The notes: generated by a model not told the origin, from the sequence alone. A stretch of DNA of 64,000 bases from Bradyrhizobium archetypum (GCF_013114835.1 NZ_JAAVLW010000007.1:372001-436000); one strand, 5' to 3'. Shown: positions 1 through 8,952, numbered from the stretch's first letter. Translations and numbers: made by a program.

Positions 1-413
1 TCAATCCCCATGCCGGAGAGGGCGGGTTGTTCGGCCGGCAGGATATCGATGTCTCGGCGCCGACCATTGCCAAGGCAGTCGCCGATGGCCTCGACGTCGT
101 CGGGCCGGTGCCGGGCGACACCATCTTCGTCAAGCTGCGCGCCGGCCAGTTCGACGCGGCGGTCGCGATGTATCACGACCAGGGCCACATTCCGGTGAAG
201 CTGTTGGGCTTCCAGGTCGATCCCGCGACCGGCCGCTGGCAGGAGCTTTCCGGTGTCAACATCACGCTGGGCCTTCCGATTATCCGCACCTCTGTCGACC
301 ACGGCACCGCTTTCGATATCGCAGGCAAAGGCATCGCCAACGAGCACAGCCTGATCGAGGCCATCGAGTACGCCGAACGCCTGGCGGGCGGCACTTCGAT
401 CGCGCCAAAGTGA
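1..413 (+). CDS. PdxA-family 4-phosphohydroxy-threonate-type dehydrogenase, C-terminal part
   Basis: The gene is cut by the window start; the reading frame is open from base 3 and about 137 residues remain. The visible part has the PdxA-family signatures: an Asn-Pro-His-Ala-Gly-Glu-Gly-Gly motif right at the edge and a His-Asp-Gln-Gly-His motif, both part of the metal and substrate site of NAD-dependent PdxA enzymes. PdxA itself oxidises 4-phosphohydroxy-threonine in vitamin B6 synthesis. Relatives (PdxA2, TphB) oxidise other vicinal hydroxy-acids in catabolic clusters. The next genes are an alcohol dehydrogenase and a Bug-type binding protein rather than ksgA or surA, so I infer a catabolic paralogue and give no symbol. 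Confidence 0.85.
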   Translation, partial: NPHAGEGGLFGRQDIDVSAPTIAKAVADGLDVVGPVPGDTIFVKLRAGQFDAAVAMYHDQGHIPVKLLGFQVDPATGRWQELSGVNITLGLPIIRTSVDHGTAFDIAGKGIANEHSLIEAIEYAERLAGGTSIAPK

Positions 414-429
414 TGAGAGCAGACGCCCA

Positions 430-1560
430 ATGACCAATTGCTTCACGCCGATCGAAATCCTTCGTCCCACCATCATCGAGTTCGGATGCGGAACGATTGC
501 CGCAGCGGCACGCTTCGCCGGACGGATCGGCGCGCGGCGGCCGCTGGTGATTTCGGATCCGTTCAACGCGCGGCGCGTCGATCAACTGGCGCTGCCTGGA
601 GCAGTCAAGGTATTCGGCGACGTGAAGGCCGAGCCGGATCTGCCCAACCTCGAAAAGGCGGTGGCGATGGCGCGTGACGCCACGCCCGACCTGATCGTCG
701 GTTTTGGCGGCGGCAGTGCGATGGATCTCGCCAAGCTGGTGGCCGTGCTCTGCACGGGTGAAGCGGTCTTTGCCGATATCGTGGGCGCCGAGAAGGTTGC
801 GGGACGCAGCGTGGCGCTGATGCAGATCCCGACCACGTCGGGGACCGGCAGCGAAGCCGGCACCCGTGCGCTCGTTACCGATCCGGCCAGCCGCAACAAG
901 CTCGCGGTGCAGAGCCGCTTCATGCTGGCTGACATCGCCATCGTCGATCCCGACCTTACGATGACAGTGCCGCGCGATGTCACCGCGGCGACGGGTGTCG
1001 ACGCGCTGGCGCATTGCGTCGAGGCCTACACCAGCCGCAAGGCGCATCCGGCCATCGACCTCTACGCGATCGAAGGCGCGCGGCTGGTTGGACGCTATCT
1101 GCGGCGGGCGGTATCTGATGGCAGCGATCGCGAGGCGCGTGCGGGACTGGCGCTGGCCTCGCTCTATGGCGGATATTGCCTCGGCCCGGTCAATACGACG
1201 GCCGGGCACGCGGTCGCCTATCCGCTCGGCACACGGCATCACGTGGCGCACGGCCTCGCCTGCGCGGTGATCTTCCCGCATACGCTGGCGTTCAACATGC
1301 CGGCGGCCACGATGAAGACGATCGCGGTGCTGCACGCGCTCGGCCTGCCGGAGCACAATATTCCGGCGGCCGCGTTCGACGCGACTTACGGTTTTTGCGC
1401 CGATCTCGGCGTCGAGATGCGGTTGTCCGCACTCGGCGTTCCCAAGGACGATCTCGGCGTCATGGCGGACGAGGCGTACGCCATTCGCCGCTTGCTCGAC
1501 AACAACCCGCGCGAATTGAGCCGTGACGAGATTCTGAAGATGTACGAGACGGCGTTCTAG
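430..1560 (+). CDS. Iron-containing alcohol dehydrogenase (maleylacetate-reductase-like)
   Basis: A 376-residue group III dehydrogenase. The N-terminal nucleotide-binding half has the Gly-Gly-Gly-Ser dinucleotide loop followed by Asp-Leu-Ala-Lys, then the family motif Pro-Thr-Thr-Ser-Gly-Thr-Gly-Ser-Glu. The C-terminal helical half has the His-rich metal site (His-Ala-Val-Ala-Tyr-Pro-Leu-Gly, then His-His-Val-Ala-His-Gly, then Pro-His). The length is normal for the family. It starts 16 bases after the PdxA-like gene, so the two are probably co-transcribed. Such enzymes reduce aldehydes, ketones or maleylacetate with NAD(P)H; the substrate cannot be read from sequence. The catabolic setting favours a small hydroxy-acid or aromatic breakdown product. 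Confidence 0.88.
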   Translation: MTNCFTPIEILRPTIIEFGCGTIAAAARFAGRIGARRPLVISDPFNARRVDQLALPGAVKVFGDVKAEPDLPNLEKAVAMARDATPDLIVGFGGGSAMDLAKLVAVLCTGEAVFADIVGAEKVAGRSVALMQIPTTSGTGSEAGTRALVTDPASRNKLAVQSRFMLADIAIVDPDLTMTVPRDVTAATGVDALAHCVEAYTSRKAHPAIDLYAIEGARLVGRYLRRAVSDGSDREARAGLALASLYGGYCLGPVNTTAGHAVAYPLGTRHHVAHGLACAVIFPHTLAFNMPAATMKTIAVLHALGLPEHNIPAAAFDATYGFCADLGVEMRLSALGVPKDDLGVMADEAYAIRRLLDNNPRELSRDEILKMYETAF

Positions 1561-1615
1561 CCGATCGGCCCGGGTCTGGACGGCTGCAAATCAATAACAA
1601 GCAGAGGAAACTTCG

Positions 1616-2586
1616 ATGAGATTGATGAGGCTTATTGTTGCGTCGGCGATGCTGTTGGCGACGCCACCCACGAGGGCGGAGGAGGTGTATCCTTCCAGGC
1701 AGGTGAGCGTGATCGTTCCCTTCGCCGCCGGCGGCACCGCAGATATTTTCGCGCGCATGGTCGCCAATCATCTTCAGGCGAAGCTGGGCAAGCCGTTCGT
1801 GGTCGAGAATGTCGGCGGCGCCGGCAGCATCGTCGGCGTGACGCGGCTGGCGCGATCGGCGGCGGACGGGCTGACCCTCGGGCTCGCCAGCACCTCCGCG
1901 CTTGCGATCAACCCGTCGCTATACGGTCCGAAGCTCAGCTACCAGCCCGACAAGGATCTGCGGCCGATCATGCAGATCAGCGTCGTGCCCAACGTTCTCG
2001 TCGTCAACCCCGATAAGATCAAGGCACGCACCGTGCCGGATCTGATCGCCTACCTGAAGGCCAATCCTGACAAGGTCTCGTTCGGCTCGGCGGGCGTCGG
2101 CACTTCGCAGCATCTGGCGGGCGAATTGTTTCAGCAGATGACCGGCACCAAGATGGTGCACGTGCCCTACAAGGGCTCGAGCACGATGCTCACGGATCTG
2201 ATCAGCGGCCAGATCGACCTTGCCTTCGATATGTGCCGCTGCTGCTGCCGCAAGCCAAGGACGGCAAGCTGGCGCTGATCGCCGCCGCGACGCCCAAGCG
2301 CGCGTCGTTCGATCCGAACCTTCCTACCGTCGCCGAGTATCTGCCCGGTTTCGAGGCGGTCGCCTGGCACGGATTCTTCGTGCCGGCGGCGACGCCGAAG
2401 CCGATCGTGGAGAAGCTGTCGGCCGAAATCCGGGTCTTTATGCAGCAGCCGGAGACGGTGCAGAAGATGGCCGAACTCGGCGCGGACGCGGTTGCACTGG
2501 AGCCTGAACCGTTTGCGGCCTACATCGCGTCCGAGACGGCGCGATGGAAGAAGGTCATCGTATCAGCCAACATCAAGCTGGAGTAG
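1616..2586 (+). pseudogene. Bug-family (TTT) solute-binding protein, frameshifted
   Basis: Two consecutive reading frames together make one tripartite-tricarboxylate-transporter periplasmic receptor of about 322 residues. The first part (1616-2278) has a signal peptide ending near Arg-Ala-Glu-Glu, the Pro-Phe-Ala-Ala-Gly-Gly substrate loop and the His-Val-Pro-Tyr-Lys-Gly motif. The family C-terminal lobe continues in another frame from about 2233 to 2586. At the junction the expected Asp-Asn-Val-Pro reads as if one base of the Asn codon (near 2231) were missing. The start has a good Shine-Dalgarno sequence (GAGGAAAC). The gene lies 55 bases after the alcohol dehydrogenase and would deliver that pathway's substrate. 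It is either a real recent inactivation or a sequencing error. Confidence 0.85.
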
Positions 2587-2722
2587 GGAGTGCGGGCCTT
2601 CCGGAACATCATCTGGAAACAAAGCGATGTCTCCGGAGATTAATTCGATACTTTCGAAGTGGTCTCCGGATGGACATAATGCGGTAACCTCTCGTTTACC
2701 ATTCCATCCATATCATCTGCGT

Positions 2723-2959
2723 ATGGATTCACACCGCAGACCAAACCCACAGGCTGCCCTGATGACGCTCGAAGCGGCCGCAGCCTCCGCCCGCGGCGGG
2801 TTCGGCTGCAGGTTCTCGAGCTCGGAAGAATACGAGATGGCGCTCATCACCGAGCGCCGTGCGCAGGGGCGTTACGATCAGCGCAGAATGCGCTGGCCTG
2901 CCATCATGTTCATCGGCTGCGCGCTGATGGTGACCGGTGCGGTGCTGTTGTTCGGCTGA
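2723..2959 (+). CDS. Small hypothetical protein with C-terminal membrane segment
   Basis: A reading frame of 78 codons (65 if it starts at the ATG at 2762). The N-terminal half is polar and contains a Ser-Ser-Glu-Glu-Tyr-Glu stretch. The last 22 residues form one hydrophobic segment after an Arg-rich turn, as expected for a tail-anchored inner-membrane protein. No family recognised. Neither start has a convincing Shine-Dalgarno sequence. It ends 9 bases before the convergent gene at 2969. The charge and hydrophobicity pattern looks like a genuine small rhizobial membrane protein, but the call is weak. Confidence 0.45.
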   Translation: MDSHRRPNPQAALMTLEAAAASARGGFGCRFSSSEEYEMALITERRAQGRYDQRRMRWPAIMFIGCALMVTGAVLLFG

Positions 2960-2968
2960 CTGCATCCC

Positions 2969-5122
2969 TCACTTCGCCAGCGGATCTGGCCGCACCTGAA
3001 TATGCACCGCCCGCGGCTTTGATCCCTTGCCGCCCTCCATCAGCCAGGGAGTGCGGTCGCCGCTCGAGCTCCACAGACCGCGGCCCTTCCAGCCGGCATT
3101 TGGATCATCAATGCGGCCGTCGAGGCCCTTGGCGAAAAAGCCGAGCGGATAGGGGATGCGCAGCATCACCATCTGCCCATCCTTGAGGGCGACGAAGCCG
3201 TCGTTGAGGTTGGCGGTGGAGATCGGAATATTTTCGCCGAGACCCACCGTGTTGTGATGATCGACCCAGGTGTAATAGCTCGCTTCGGCGCTGGAATTCT
3301 CAAGCCCTTCGAAGCCGGGTCCCGGATATTTGAAGTAGGAGAAGCCCTCCGGGCAGTGATTGCCGGTGGCGTCCGGCCCGTTCAGCGGCGCCTTGCATTT
3401 GGTGCGATCGAAGCGGATCAGGCTGCCGTTCGAGCCCGAGCCCCACAGCACGCCGTTCTTGTCAATGTCGCCGCCGCGAACGCCGATGCCTTCCTTCGGA
3501 ATGGCATAGAATTCGGACAGTTTGGTCTTGGGATCGAAGCGCAGGAAGCCCGGCTGCCCCACGAACACGTTGACGGTGTACCAGACCGATCCATCGGTCG
3601 GGTGCGGCATCACGGCGTACGGGCCTGAACCCGCGATCCGCATGTCCTTGCCGGCCTCGACCGGCTTGCCCGGCGCGGTGTAGTCGTCGACCTTGCCGTT
3701 GCCGTTGGTATCGAGCACGAACGGCGCCCAACCCTGCGCTTTGACGGCGTCGCCGGTCTCGTCCCACAGCCTGGTGTTGATCCAGCCGGCGACCGGCCCG
3801 GTCCCCGAAGTCCAAAGCGTGTCGTCGGCGTCGTAGCCGAATTGCGGGTGATGGGTACCGAAGCAGGTATCGATGAAGCTGTACTTCTGGGTCTTGGGAT
3901 CGAATACCGTTATCTGCCGGCCGGAGCGTTCGAGCGGGAAGGCCTTGGCCGACGGGTGGTCGGACCCTTTGCGGCAGTAGGCCGGATTTTCAATGCCGCG
4001 CACGGCGGCCGCCAGCCAGACGCGGCCCTTCTTGTCGAACATGCTGTTGTGATTGTTGGCCCGCTGGCTCCAGATCTTCTCTTCACCCCAATAGGCCGAG
4101 GGGCTGACCGGATTGAGAAGGGCCGTGCCATGGAGCGGAGGCCCGAACGATTCCGGCGCATTGGGATCGGCGACCGGCATTTTCGAGAATGTCACCCTGT
4201 GCGTCTTCGGATCGAGGATCGGCATGTCGTCCGACGAGTACTCGTTCGCGCCATACAGCGGGCCGTAGGCGTTGACGGTCGGGTAGCGCCGATCTGACGA
4301 GATCAGATCGTGGACGAAGTGTTTTTCGGTCGCCCATTCCCAGGACGAGATGACGACATTGCGCTCGATGCCAGTCGGCCGCGGCGGTTTTTCTTTCGGC
4401 AGCTCGCCCTTGGCGACCCGGTCGGTCCAGTCGCCGAAATATTTGAACGGCACGCCGCCCATTTGGCCAGCGAGCCGGTTGACCATCCATTCGCCCGTTT
4501 GCCCCGAGGAGACGCGGCGCATCCAGGCTTCCTCGTGCGAATTGAATTCGCCGAACCCGCCGGGGATCGTGCGCGTGGATTCCTGGCCAAGCTGATGGCA
4601 GCCGATGCAGTCGACATTGTTCATCCGCTGGCGCCAGATGTCCTGCGTGATCTCCTTCGGGATCTCGGTCGTGCCGCCAAAATCCTTTGCCGGCGGGATC
4701 TTCATCATTGTGTACCAGTAGATCGCCGAGTAGTAGTGGGCGGCTGCCGCCTCGTTCGGCGCCGGCACCGCCGTGAGATTGACTTGTTGGCCGGGCTTGG
4801 CCCGCAGCTTCGGCGAATCCACCAGCCCATAGCCGCGGACCCAGATGGCGTAGTTCACGCTCCGTGGCAGATCCGGGATCACGTAACGCCCCTGATCGTC
4901 AGTGACGACGATCTTGGCGAATTTCGTCGGCAGCTCGGTGGTCTCCGCGATCACCCAGACGCCGGCCTCCGGCCCGTTCGGGCCTGATACCACGCCGCCG
5001 ATATCGTCATTATCGATGGCGACCGCCGCCGGTTGTTGCGCATACGATGGTCCGACCGACGTACCGAGGACGCCCGCCGCTGCAGTCATCGTGAATGCGA
5101 ATAGGGCCCGACCGAGATTCAT
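2969..5122 (-). CDS. Secreted carboxypeptidase-regulatory-like/one-haem protein with propeller-like repeats
   Basis: A 717-residue exported protein. The ATG at 5122 is preceded by GGGGAGA and followed by a signal peptide (about residues 1-29, ending Ala-Gln-Gln). Residues 40-120 resemble a carboxypeptidase-regulatory beta-sandwich. One c-type haem motif Cys-Ile-Gly-Cys-His lies at 172-176. The long C-terminal part has recurring Asp-Pro-Lys-Thr turns and Gly-x-Val-Trp strands, as in NHL or lyase-type beta-propellers. Around 471-480 an Asp-Thr-Asn-Gly-Asn-Gly-Lys-Val-Asp loop looks like a calcium site. The single haem suggests periplasmic electron transfer, but no catalytic family is recognised. 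It is monocistronic, with its own upstream region shared with the divergent gene at 5323. Confidence 0.8.
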   Translation of the reverse strand: MNLGRALFAFTMTAAAGVLGTSVGPSYAQQPAAVAIDNDDIGGVVSGPNGPEAGVWVIAETTELPTKFAKIVVTDDQGRYVIPDLPRSVNYAIWVRGYGLVDSPKLRAKPGQQVNLTAVPAPNEAAAAHYYSAIYWYTMMKIPPAKDFGGTTEIPKEITQDIWRQRMNNVDCIGCHQLGQESTRTIPGGFGEFNSHEEAWMRRVSSGQTGEWMVNRLAGQMGGVPFKYFGDWTDRVAKGELPKEKPPRPTGIERNVVISSWEWATEKHFVHDLISSDRRYPTVNAYGPLYGANEYSSDDMPILDPKTHRVTFSKMPVADPNAPESFGPPLHGTALLNPVSPSAYWGEEKIWSQRANNHNSMFDKKGRVWLAAAVRGIENPAYCRKGSDHPSAKAFPLERSGRQITVFDPKTQKYSFIDTCFGTHHPQFGYDADDTLWTSGTGPVAGWINTRLWDETGDAVKAQGWAPFVLDTNGNGKVDDYTAPGKPVEAGKDMRIAGSGPYAVMPHPTDGSVWYTVNVFVGQPGFLRFDPKTKLSEFYAIPKEGIGVRGGDIDKNGVLWGSGSNGSLIRFDRTKCKAPLNGPDATGNHCPEGFSYFKYPGPGFEGLENSSAEASYYTWVDHHNTVGLGENIPISTANLNDGFVALKDGQMVMLRIPYPLGFFAKGLDGRIDDPNAGWKGRGLWSSSGDRTPWLMEGGKGSKPRAVHIQVRPDPLAK

Positions 5123-5322
5123 TGTTTGTCTCCCCGTGACCGTGAGCTTCCCGCTCTTCGGGGAAGCGTACATCAAACGAGGGTTGAGGCGGGAGCATGT
5201 CACGCGCGCGATTTCCTCATGCTTGTGCGTCTGGCCAGTGTGCGTCGCAGCAGCGCGTGCGTGTCTTTTGCTTTTCGGCAAGCTGGGTTAGACACGGCAA
5301 TCTGATGGGAAGGCGTAATCAA

Positions 5323-5625
5323 ATGATCACTGAAATCGCACAAATCGACGTCAAGCCGGGCACCGAGAAGGATTTTGAAGCCGCCGTCGCCAAGGCGCGC
5401 CCGCTGTTCCTGCGCGCCAAGGGCGGCAAGGGGTTTGAGCTGCACAAATCGATCGAGAAGCCGCAGCGCTATCGGCTGGTGGCGAAGTGGGAGACGCTGG
5501 AAAACCACACTGTCGATTTTCGCGGCTCGGAGGACTTCACCGCCTGGCGCGCCTTGGTCGGGTCGTATTTTGCTTCGCCGCCCGAGGTTGAACATACCGA
5601 GACGGTGCTGACCACGGCGGATTGA
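5323..5625 (+). CDS. Antibiotic-biosynthesis-monooxygenase (ABM) domain protein
   Basis: A 100-residue single-domain protein of the dimeric alpha/beta-barrel ABM superfamily. It opens with a beta strand (Ile-Ala-Gln-Ile-Asp-Val-Lys-Pro-Gly), followed by a helix rich in Glu, Ala and Lys, the Phe-Glu-Leu-His-Lys-Ser strand, and the Tyr-Arg-Leu-Val-Ala-Lys-Trp-Glu strand typical of these proteins. The C-terminus has the Phe-Arg-Gly-Ser-x-Asp-Phe motif. The ATG at 5323 has GGAAGG upstream. Relatives are cofactor-free oxygenases, haem degraders or stress proteins, so the reaction is unknown. It is convergent with the exporter gene at 5633. Confidence 0.82.
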   Translation: MITEIAQIDVKPGTEKDFEAAVAKARPLFLRAKGGKGFELHKSIEKPQRYRLVAKWETLENHTVDFRGSEDFTAWRALVGSYFASPPEVEHTETVLTTAD

Positions 5626-5632
5626 CACCGTT

Positions 5633-6763
5633 TCAGGCCGCCGCCGTGATGGCGACGGGGGCGCCCTCCGCCTTGAAATGGTCGATCATCACCTTGGCGA
5701 TCGCCATTAGCGGCAGCGCGAGCGCCAGCCCCCAGATGCCGAACACGACGCCGAGCAGGATCTGGAACGCAAACAGCGTCGCCGGCGGAATGTCCAGCGC
5801 TTGGCGCTGGATGATCGGCGTCAGCACGTAGCTTTCCAGCGCGTGCACGCCGAGGAACAGGATGAAGGCGGAGAGCCCCGCGACCCATCCGGAGGCGAGG
5901 CTCGCCAGCACCACGATCAGCCCGCCGAGGATCGCGCCGACCGTCGGGATGAAGGCGAGCAGGCCGGCCTGGATGCCCAGGATGAACGAGCTCTGGATGC
6001 CGATGATCGAGAGCCCGAGCCAGGTCACCAGGAACACGGCTGCCATGGTGATGATCTGCGCGATCAACCAGCGCTCCAGCGTCTCCCCGATCCGGTCGAC
6101 GATCATGATCGCGCGCGTGCGGTGTCTAGCCGGCGCCATGAACAGCAGTCCGTCGCGATAGACGCCTGGCTGGGTCGCGAAGGCTATTCCCAAGAACAGC
6201 ACGATGAAGAAGTTTCCGACTGCACTGGCGGTGCCGAGAATCAGTTTCAGGCTCTGGCTGAAGATGGCGCCACCGCTGGCCGCGATCGTGCCGGCGCTCG
6301 GAAGCGCGTGCGGCGCCGGCGTCGCGGCGGGCGTCGACGCGGCATCATCTGAGGTCGACGACACGGTGCCAAAGTCGAACAAGCTGGTGTCGATGCCGTT
6401 CCGCTCCAGAAAGCCCTTGACGTTGACGAGCTGCGATTTGAGCGTGTTGCTGAGCGCCGTGGTCTGCTGGGCGATCGTGGTGCCGCCGAGGAAGACGATG
6501 CCCGACAGCATGCCCGCGACCACCAGGCAGACCACCGTCAGCCGCAGCGCATGCGGCAGCCGCACCACGCGCCCGAGCAGGTTGCTCATGGCGTTGAGGG
6601 CGACGCCGAGCAGCATGCCGGTAAACAGCAAGAACAGCGTCGCGGCGAAGTGCCAGGTGAAGGCAAGCAAGGCAGTAAACAGCACGACGCCGATGCCGCC
6701 GACCGATATCGCCCACGCCAGATCGCTGCGGGCCTGAAGGCGATTGTCAGCCGGACCGGTCAC
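5633..6763 (-). CDS. AI-2E family (PerM/YhhT-type) membrane exporter
   Basis: A 376-residue integral membrane protein with two N-terminal helices, a periplasmic or cytoplasmic loop rich in Ala, Thr and Pro (about 150-190), and five to six further helices. The C-terminal part has the family features Gly-Ile-Gln-Ala-Gly-Leu-Leu-Ala-Phe-Ile-Pro and Glu-Ser-Tyr-Val-Leu-Thr-Pro. The frame is open further upstream, but a GTG at 6763 is preceded by AAGGA at the right distance and the sequence before it is not membrane-like, so I chose GTG. Some members export the autoinducer AI-2 and others are Na+/H+ antiporters; the substrate here is unknown. Confidence 0.85.
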   Translation of the reverse strand: MTGPADNRLQARSDLAWAISVGGIGVVLFTALLAFTWHFAATLFLLFTGMLLGVALNAMSNLLGRVVRLPHALRLTVVCLVVAGMLSGIVFLGGTTIAQQTTALSNTLKSQLVNVKGFLERNGIDTSLFDFGTVSSTSDDAASTPAATPAPHALPSAGTIAASGGAIFSQSLKLILGTASAVGNFFIVLFLGIAFATQPGVYRDGLLFMAPARHRTRAIMIVDRIGETLERWLIAQIITMAAVFLVTWLGLSIIGIQSSFILGIQAGLLAFIPTVGAILGGLIVVLASLASGWVAGLSAFILFLGVHALESYVLTPIIQRQALDIPPATLFAFQILLGVVFGIWGLALALPLMAIAKVMIDHFKAEGAPVAITAAA

Positions 6764-7058
6764 GTTGATTCCTTCTCGTAGAATAATTGCCGGCAAGTCA
6801 TTGGCCAAAATGGCGCCGGGATCAAGCGCGAGCGCGCCGGTTGGCTCAATGGTGCCGACACGTCGGCGGCCACCGCGCTCCGGGCGGCCGATCTGCCCGG
6901 CGTCGATGCCCGGGAGGGCGTGCGCGCGGAAATAGCAGGGCAGGTCCGCAGGCCGCTGCCGGATATTGATCCGCCGCCCGGCCGCAGGCATTATCTTCTG
7001 CAATCATGACCCAACCCAGAAGATCCTTGCACGGGACGATGACAGCGGAAAACTTGCG

Positions 7059-7829
7059 ATGAAGCGGCCCGTGGTCGGTGTGATCGGGAACGCCTATCGC
7101 GTCGAAAATCGTTTCCAGACTCAGATGGTCGGAGAGCGCAATTTGCGCGCGGTCGCCGATGTCGCGGGTGCACTGCCGCTGATGTTTGCCGGCTCGCCCG
7201 AGATTACCGATATCGGGGCGCTGCTCGATGTCGTCGATGGCATCGTGCTGACCGGCGCGCGGGCCAATGTTCATCCGACGCGTTTCAAGACCGAACCGCA
7301 TGAGAGGCATGAGCCCTACGACATCCACCGCGATGACGTCGCGCTGGCGCTGACAGAGGCCTGCGTCGCCCGCGGCGTGCCGATCTTCGGCATCTGCCGC
7401 GGCCTGCAGGAGATGAATGTCGCCTTTGGCGGTTCGCTGCATCCGGAAATCCGCGAGATTCCCGGCCGTATGAACCATCGCATGCCGCGGCTCGAGAACG
7501 GCGAAATCCATCCCGATCCGACGGTGGTGTTTGCCGACCGGCACGACGTTCACCTGACGCCGGGCGGCACATTCGCCAACCTGCTCGGCTGCGAGACCAT
7601 CCGGGTGAACTCGCTGCACGGGCAGGGCATCCTCGAACCGGGAAAGCGCGTCGTTATCGAAGGCATTGCCGAGGACGGCACCATCGAAGCGATCAGGATA
7701 GCGGACGCCCCGGGCTTTGCGCTCGGCGTGCAGTGGCACGCCGAATACGACCCGCAGCGCAATCCGATCAATCGCAAGCTGTTCGAAGCGTTCGGGGCAG
7801 CGCTCAAGGCGCACCAGCGGGCGAACTGA
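7059..7829 (+). CDS. Peptidase C26 / gamma-glutamyl-GABA hydrolase-type amidotransferase
   Basis: A 256-residue class-I glutamine-amidotransferase fold. Cys113 lies in the nucleophile elbow Phe-Gly-Ile-Cys-Arg-Gly, and His227 and Glu229 lie in Gln-Trp-His-Ala-Glu-Tyr, which completes the triad. Family members (PuuD type) hydrolyse gamma-glutamyl-gamma-aminobutyrate in putrescine breakdown, and others cleave related gamma-glutamyl amides. No puu genes are nearby, so the substrate is inferred only from the family. The ATG at 7059 begins the first beta strand directly and has a purine-rich GCGGAAAA upstream. Transcribed divergently from the AI-2E exporter. Confidence 0.88.
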   Translation: MKRPVVGVIGNAYRVENRFQTQMVGERNLRAVADVAGALPLMFAGSPEITDIGALLDVVDGIVLTGARANVHPTRFKTEPHERHEPYDIHRDDVALALTEACVARGVPIFGICRGLQEMNVAFGGSLHPEIREIPGRMNHRMPRLENGEIHPDPTVVFADRHDVHLTPGGTFANLLGCETIRVNSLHGQGILEPGKRVVIEGIAEDGTIEAIRIADAPGFALGVQWHAEYDPQRNPINRKLFEAFGAALKAHQRAN

Positions 7830-7876
7830 TCGGGCGCGCGCCCAATGACGTGGAGGTAGTGACGCACACACCGCTG

Positions 7877-7975
7877 TCATCCCCGCGAAGGCGGGATCCA
7901 GTACGCCGCGGCTTCTCGATTCGATCACTAGCGTCTCTGGAATACTGGGTCGCCCGGTCAAGCCATGACAAGTGA
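7877..7975. repeat. Short palindromic dispersed element
   Basis: Contains a perfect CCCGC-GAAG-GCGGG hairpin at 7882-7895 and outer complementary arms CCAGTA (7898) and TACTGG (7943). This matches the look of the small interspersed palindromes common between genes in Bradyrhizobium. It lies just after the stop of the C26 gene. Confidence 0.6.
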
Positions 7976-7999
7976 GTGTGTGTCCGCGATCTCGCGACG

Positions 8000-8490
8000 C
8001 ATTGCTTTCAACTTCCCGCCCTCTCCAATTCAGAGGGCGCGGGGAAGACCGGGTGCGCGCCGCACCCGCGGTCTCGTGTGCTGCTTGCGCATAAAGAAAA
8101 TGCACACGAGCATACAGGTTCGGCGGAAACACTCCGGCCTTCCCTGCGCAATGGCTTTACGGCTTACTTCGTGCTCTCCCCGGAGAACGGCTCTTTTGCC
8201 TCCGTCGCCCCTGAGCAGCTTTCGCTCCTTAAGGACTTAACGCCAGCACCGCGGCGCCCGAACCACACGACTTCGCCGTACGCTTACCGCGCGCAACGTC
8301 TCTCGCGCCATCCGCGTCCATCGCACCCCACCGCGCGTTCGTGACGTTCGCGAGCGCCCCTCATCTGCGGTGAGACGGGCGGAGTTATGCGACTGATTTG
8401 GGTGCGAACGAAAGCGGAATATTTTTGATTTGCGGGCTTGACACGATTTCTGAAAATCAGAAGTGATTTGCCGTCGTGTTGATCTGTCGC
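8000..8490. repeat. Long interspersed repeat of Bradyrhizobium type
   Basis: A stretch that I recognise from memory as recurring many times in Bradyrhizobium chromosomes. It includes the segment around 8039-8100 with the GCGCGCCGCACCCGCGG core, the segment at 8118-8240, and the tail around 8390-8470 containing 'gcgggcttgacacga'. It is non-coding despite open frames on both strands. Exact boundaries cannot be fixed from one copy. Confidence 0.6.
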
Positions 8491-8952
8491 AGCTCTCATC
8501 GCGAGATCGCGCTTGCGCCGGAGGCAAATCAGCATGTCGCGCGCAATGCCTCGACTTGCGCTGCATGGTGCCGAGACCGACGGCAGTTAGACGGAAACAT
8601 TAGACAGCCGTAGGTAGATCTATCCTGCTTTTACGCCCTAGACTCGCCGCAATTATCTCACCAGATCCGCACAGCTATGTCCCCTGAAATCGCCGTACTC
8701 CCGTCACAGCCGTCAGTTTGTAGGTTCCCGTATTCGGCCAACGTCATCCGTCACGTTCCGCAAAGCGTGATCGGGCTGACGAACGAAAAAATCGCATGGC
8801 AAAGGCAGGAATATCACGACACCGCCCGGTGTTCATTGAGCCAGGCTCGCCGGCCAAGCGAGCAAAGTTCCACATCGGAAACCTAAACGTGCTTCTAACG
8901 CGCCGTCATAATACGCGATTTGCGACTTGGTTATAACGCTAGGTAGTAAGTG

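Larger units (their letters stand above)
7830..8952. other. Gene-free interval of 1.1 kb, largely dispersed repeat
   Basis: No convincing coding region lies between the C26 hydrolase and the TAXI protein. The first 670 bases are repeat-like (listed separately). The last 470 bases (8480-8952) have lower GC than the surroundings and contain no recognisable gene. They presumably hold the promoter of the gene at 8953, but no clear -35/-10 pair is visible. Open frames on both strands here have no domain-like content. Confidence 0.7.

Noticed and set aside
6846..8132. 428-codon minus-strand frame across the C26 gene and repeats
   Set aside because: It runs antisense through a clear hydrolase and into dispersed repeat; the N-terminal part is the repeat-derived sequence often misannotated as protein in this genus.
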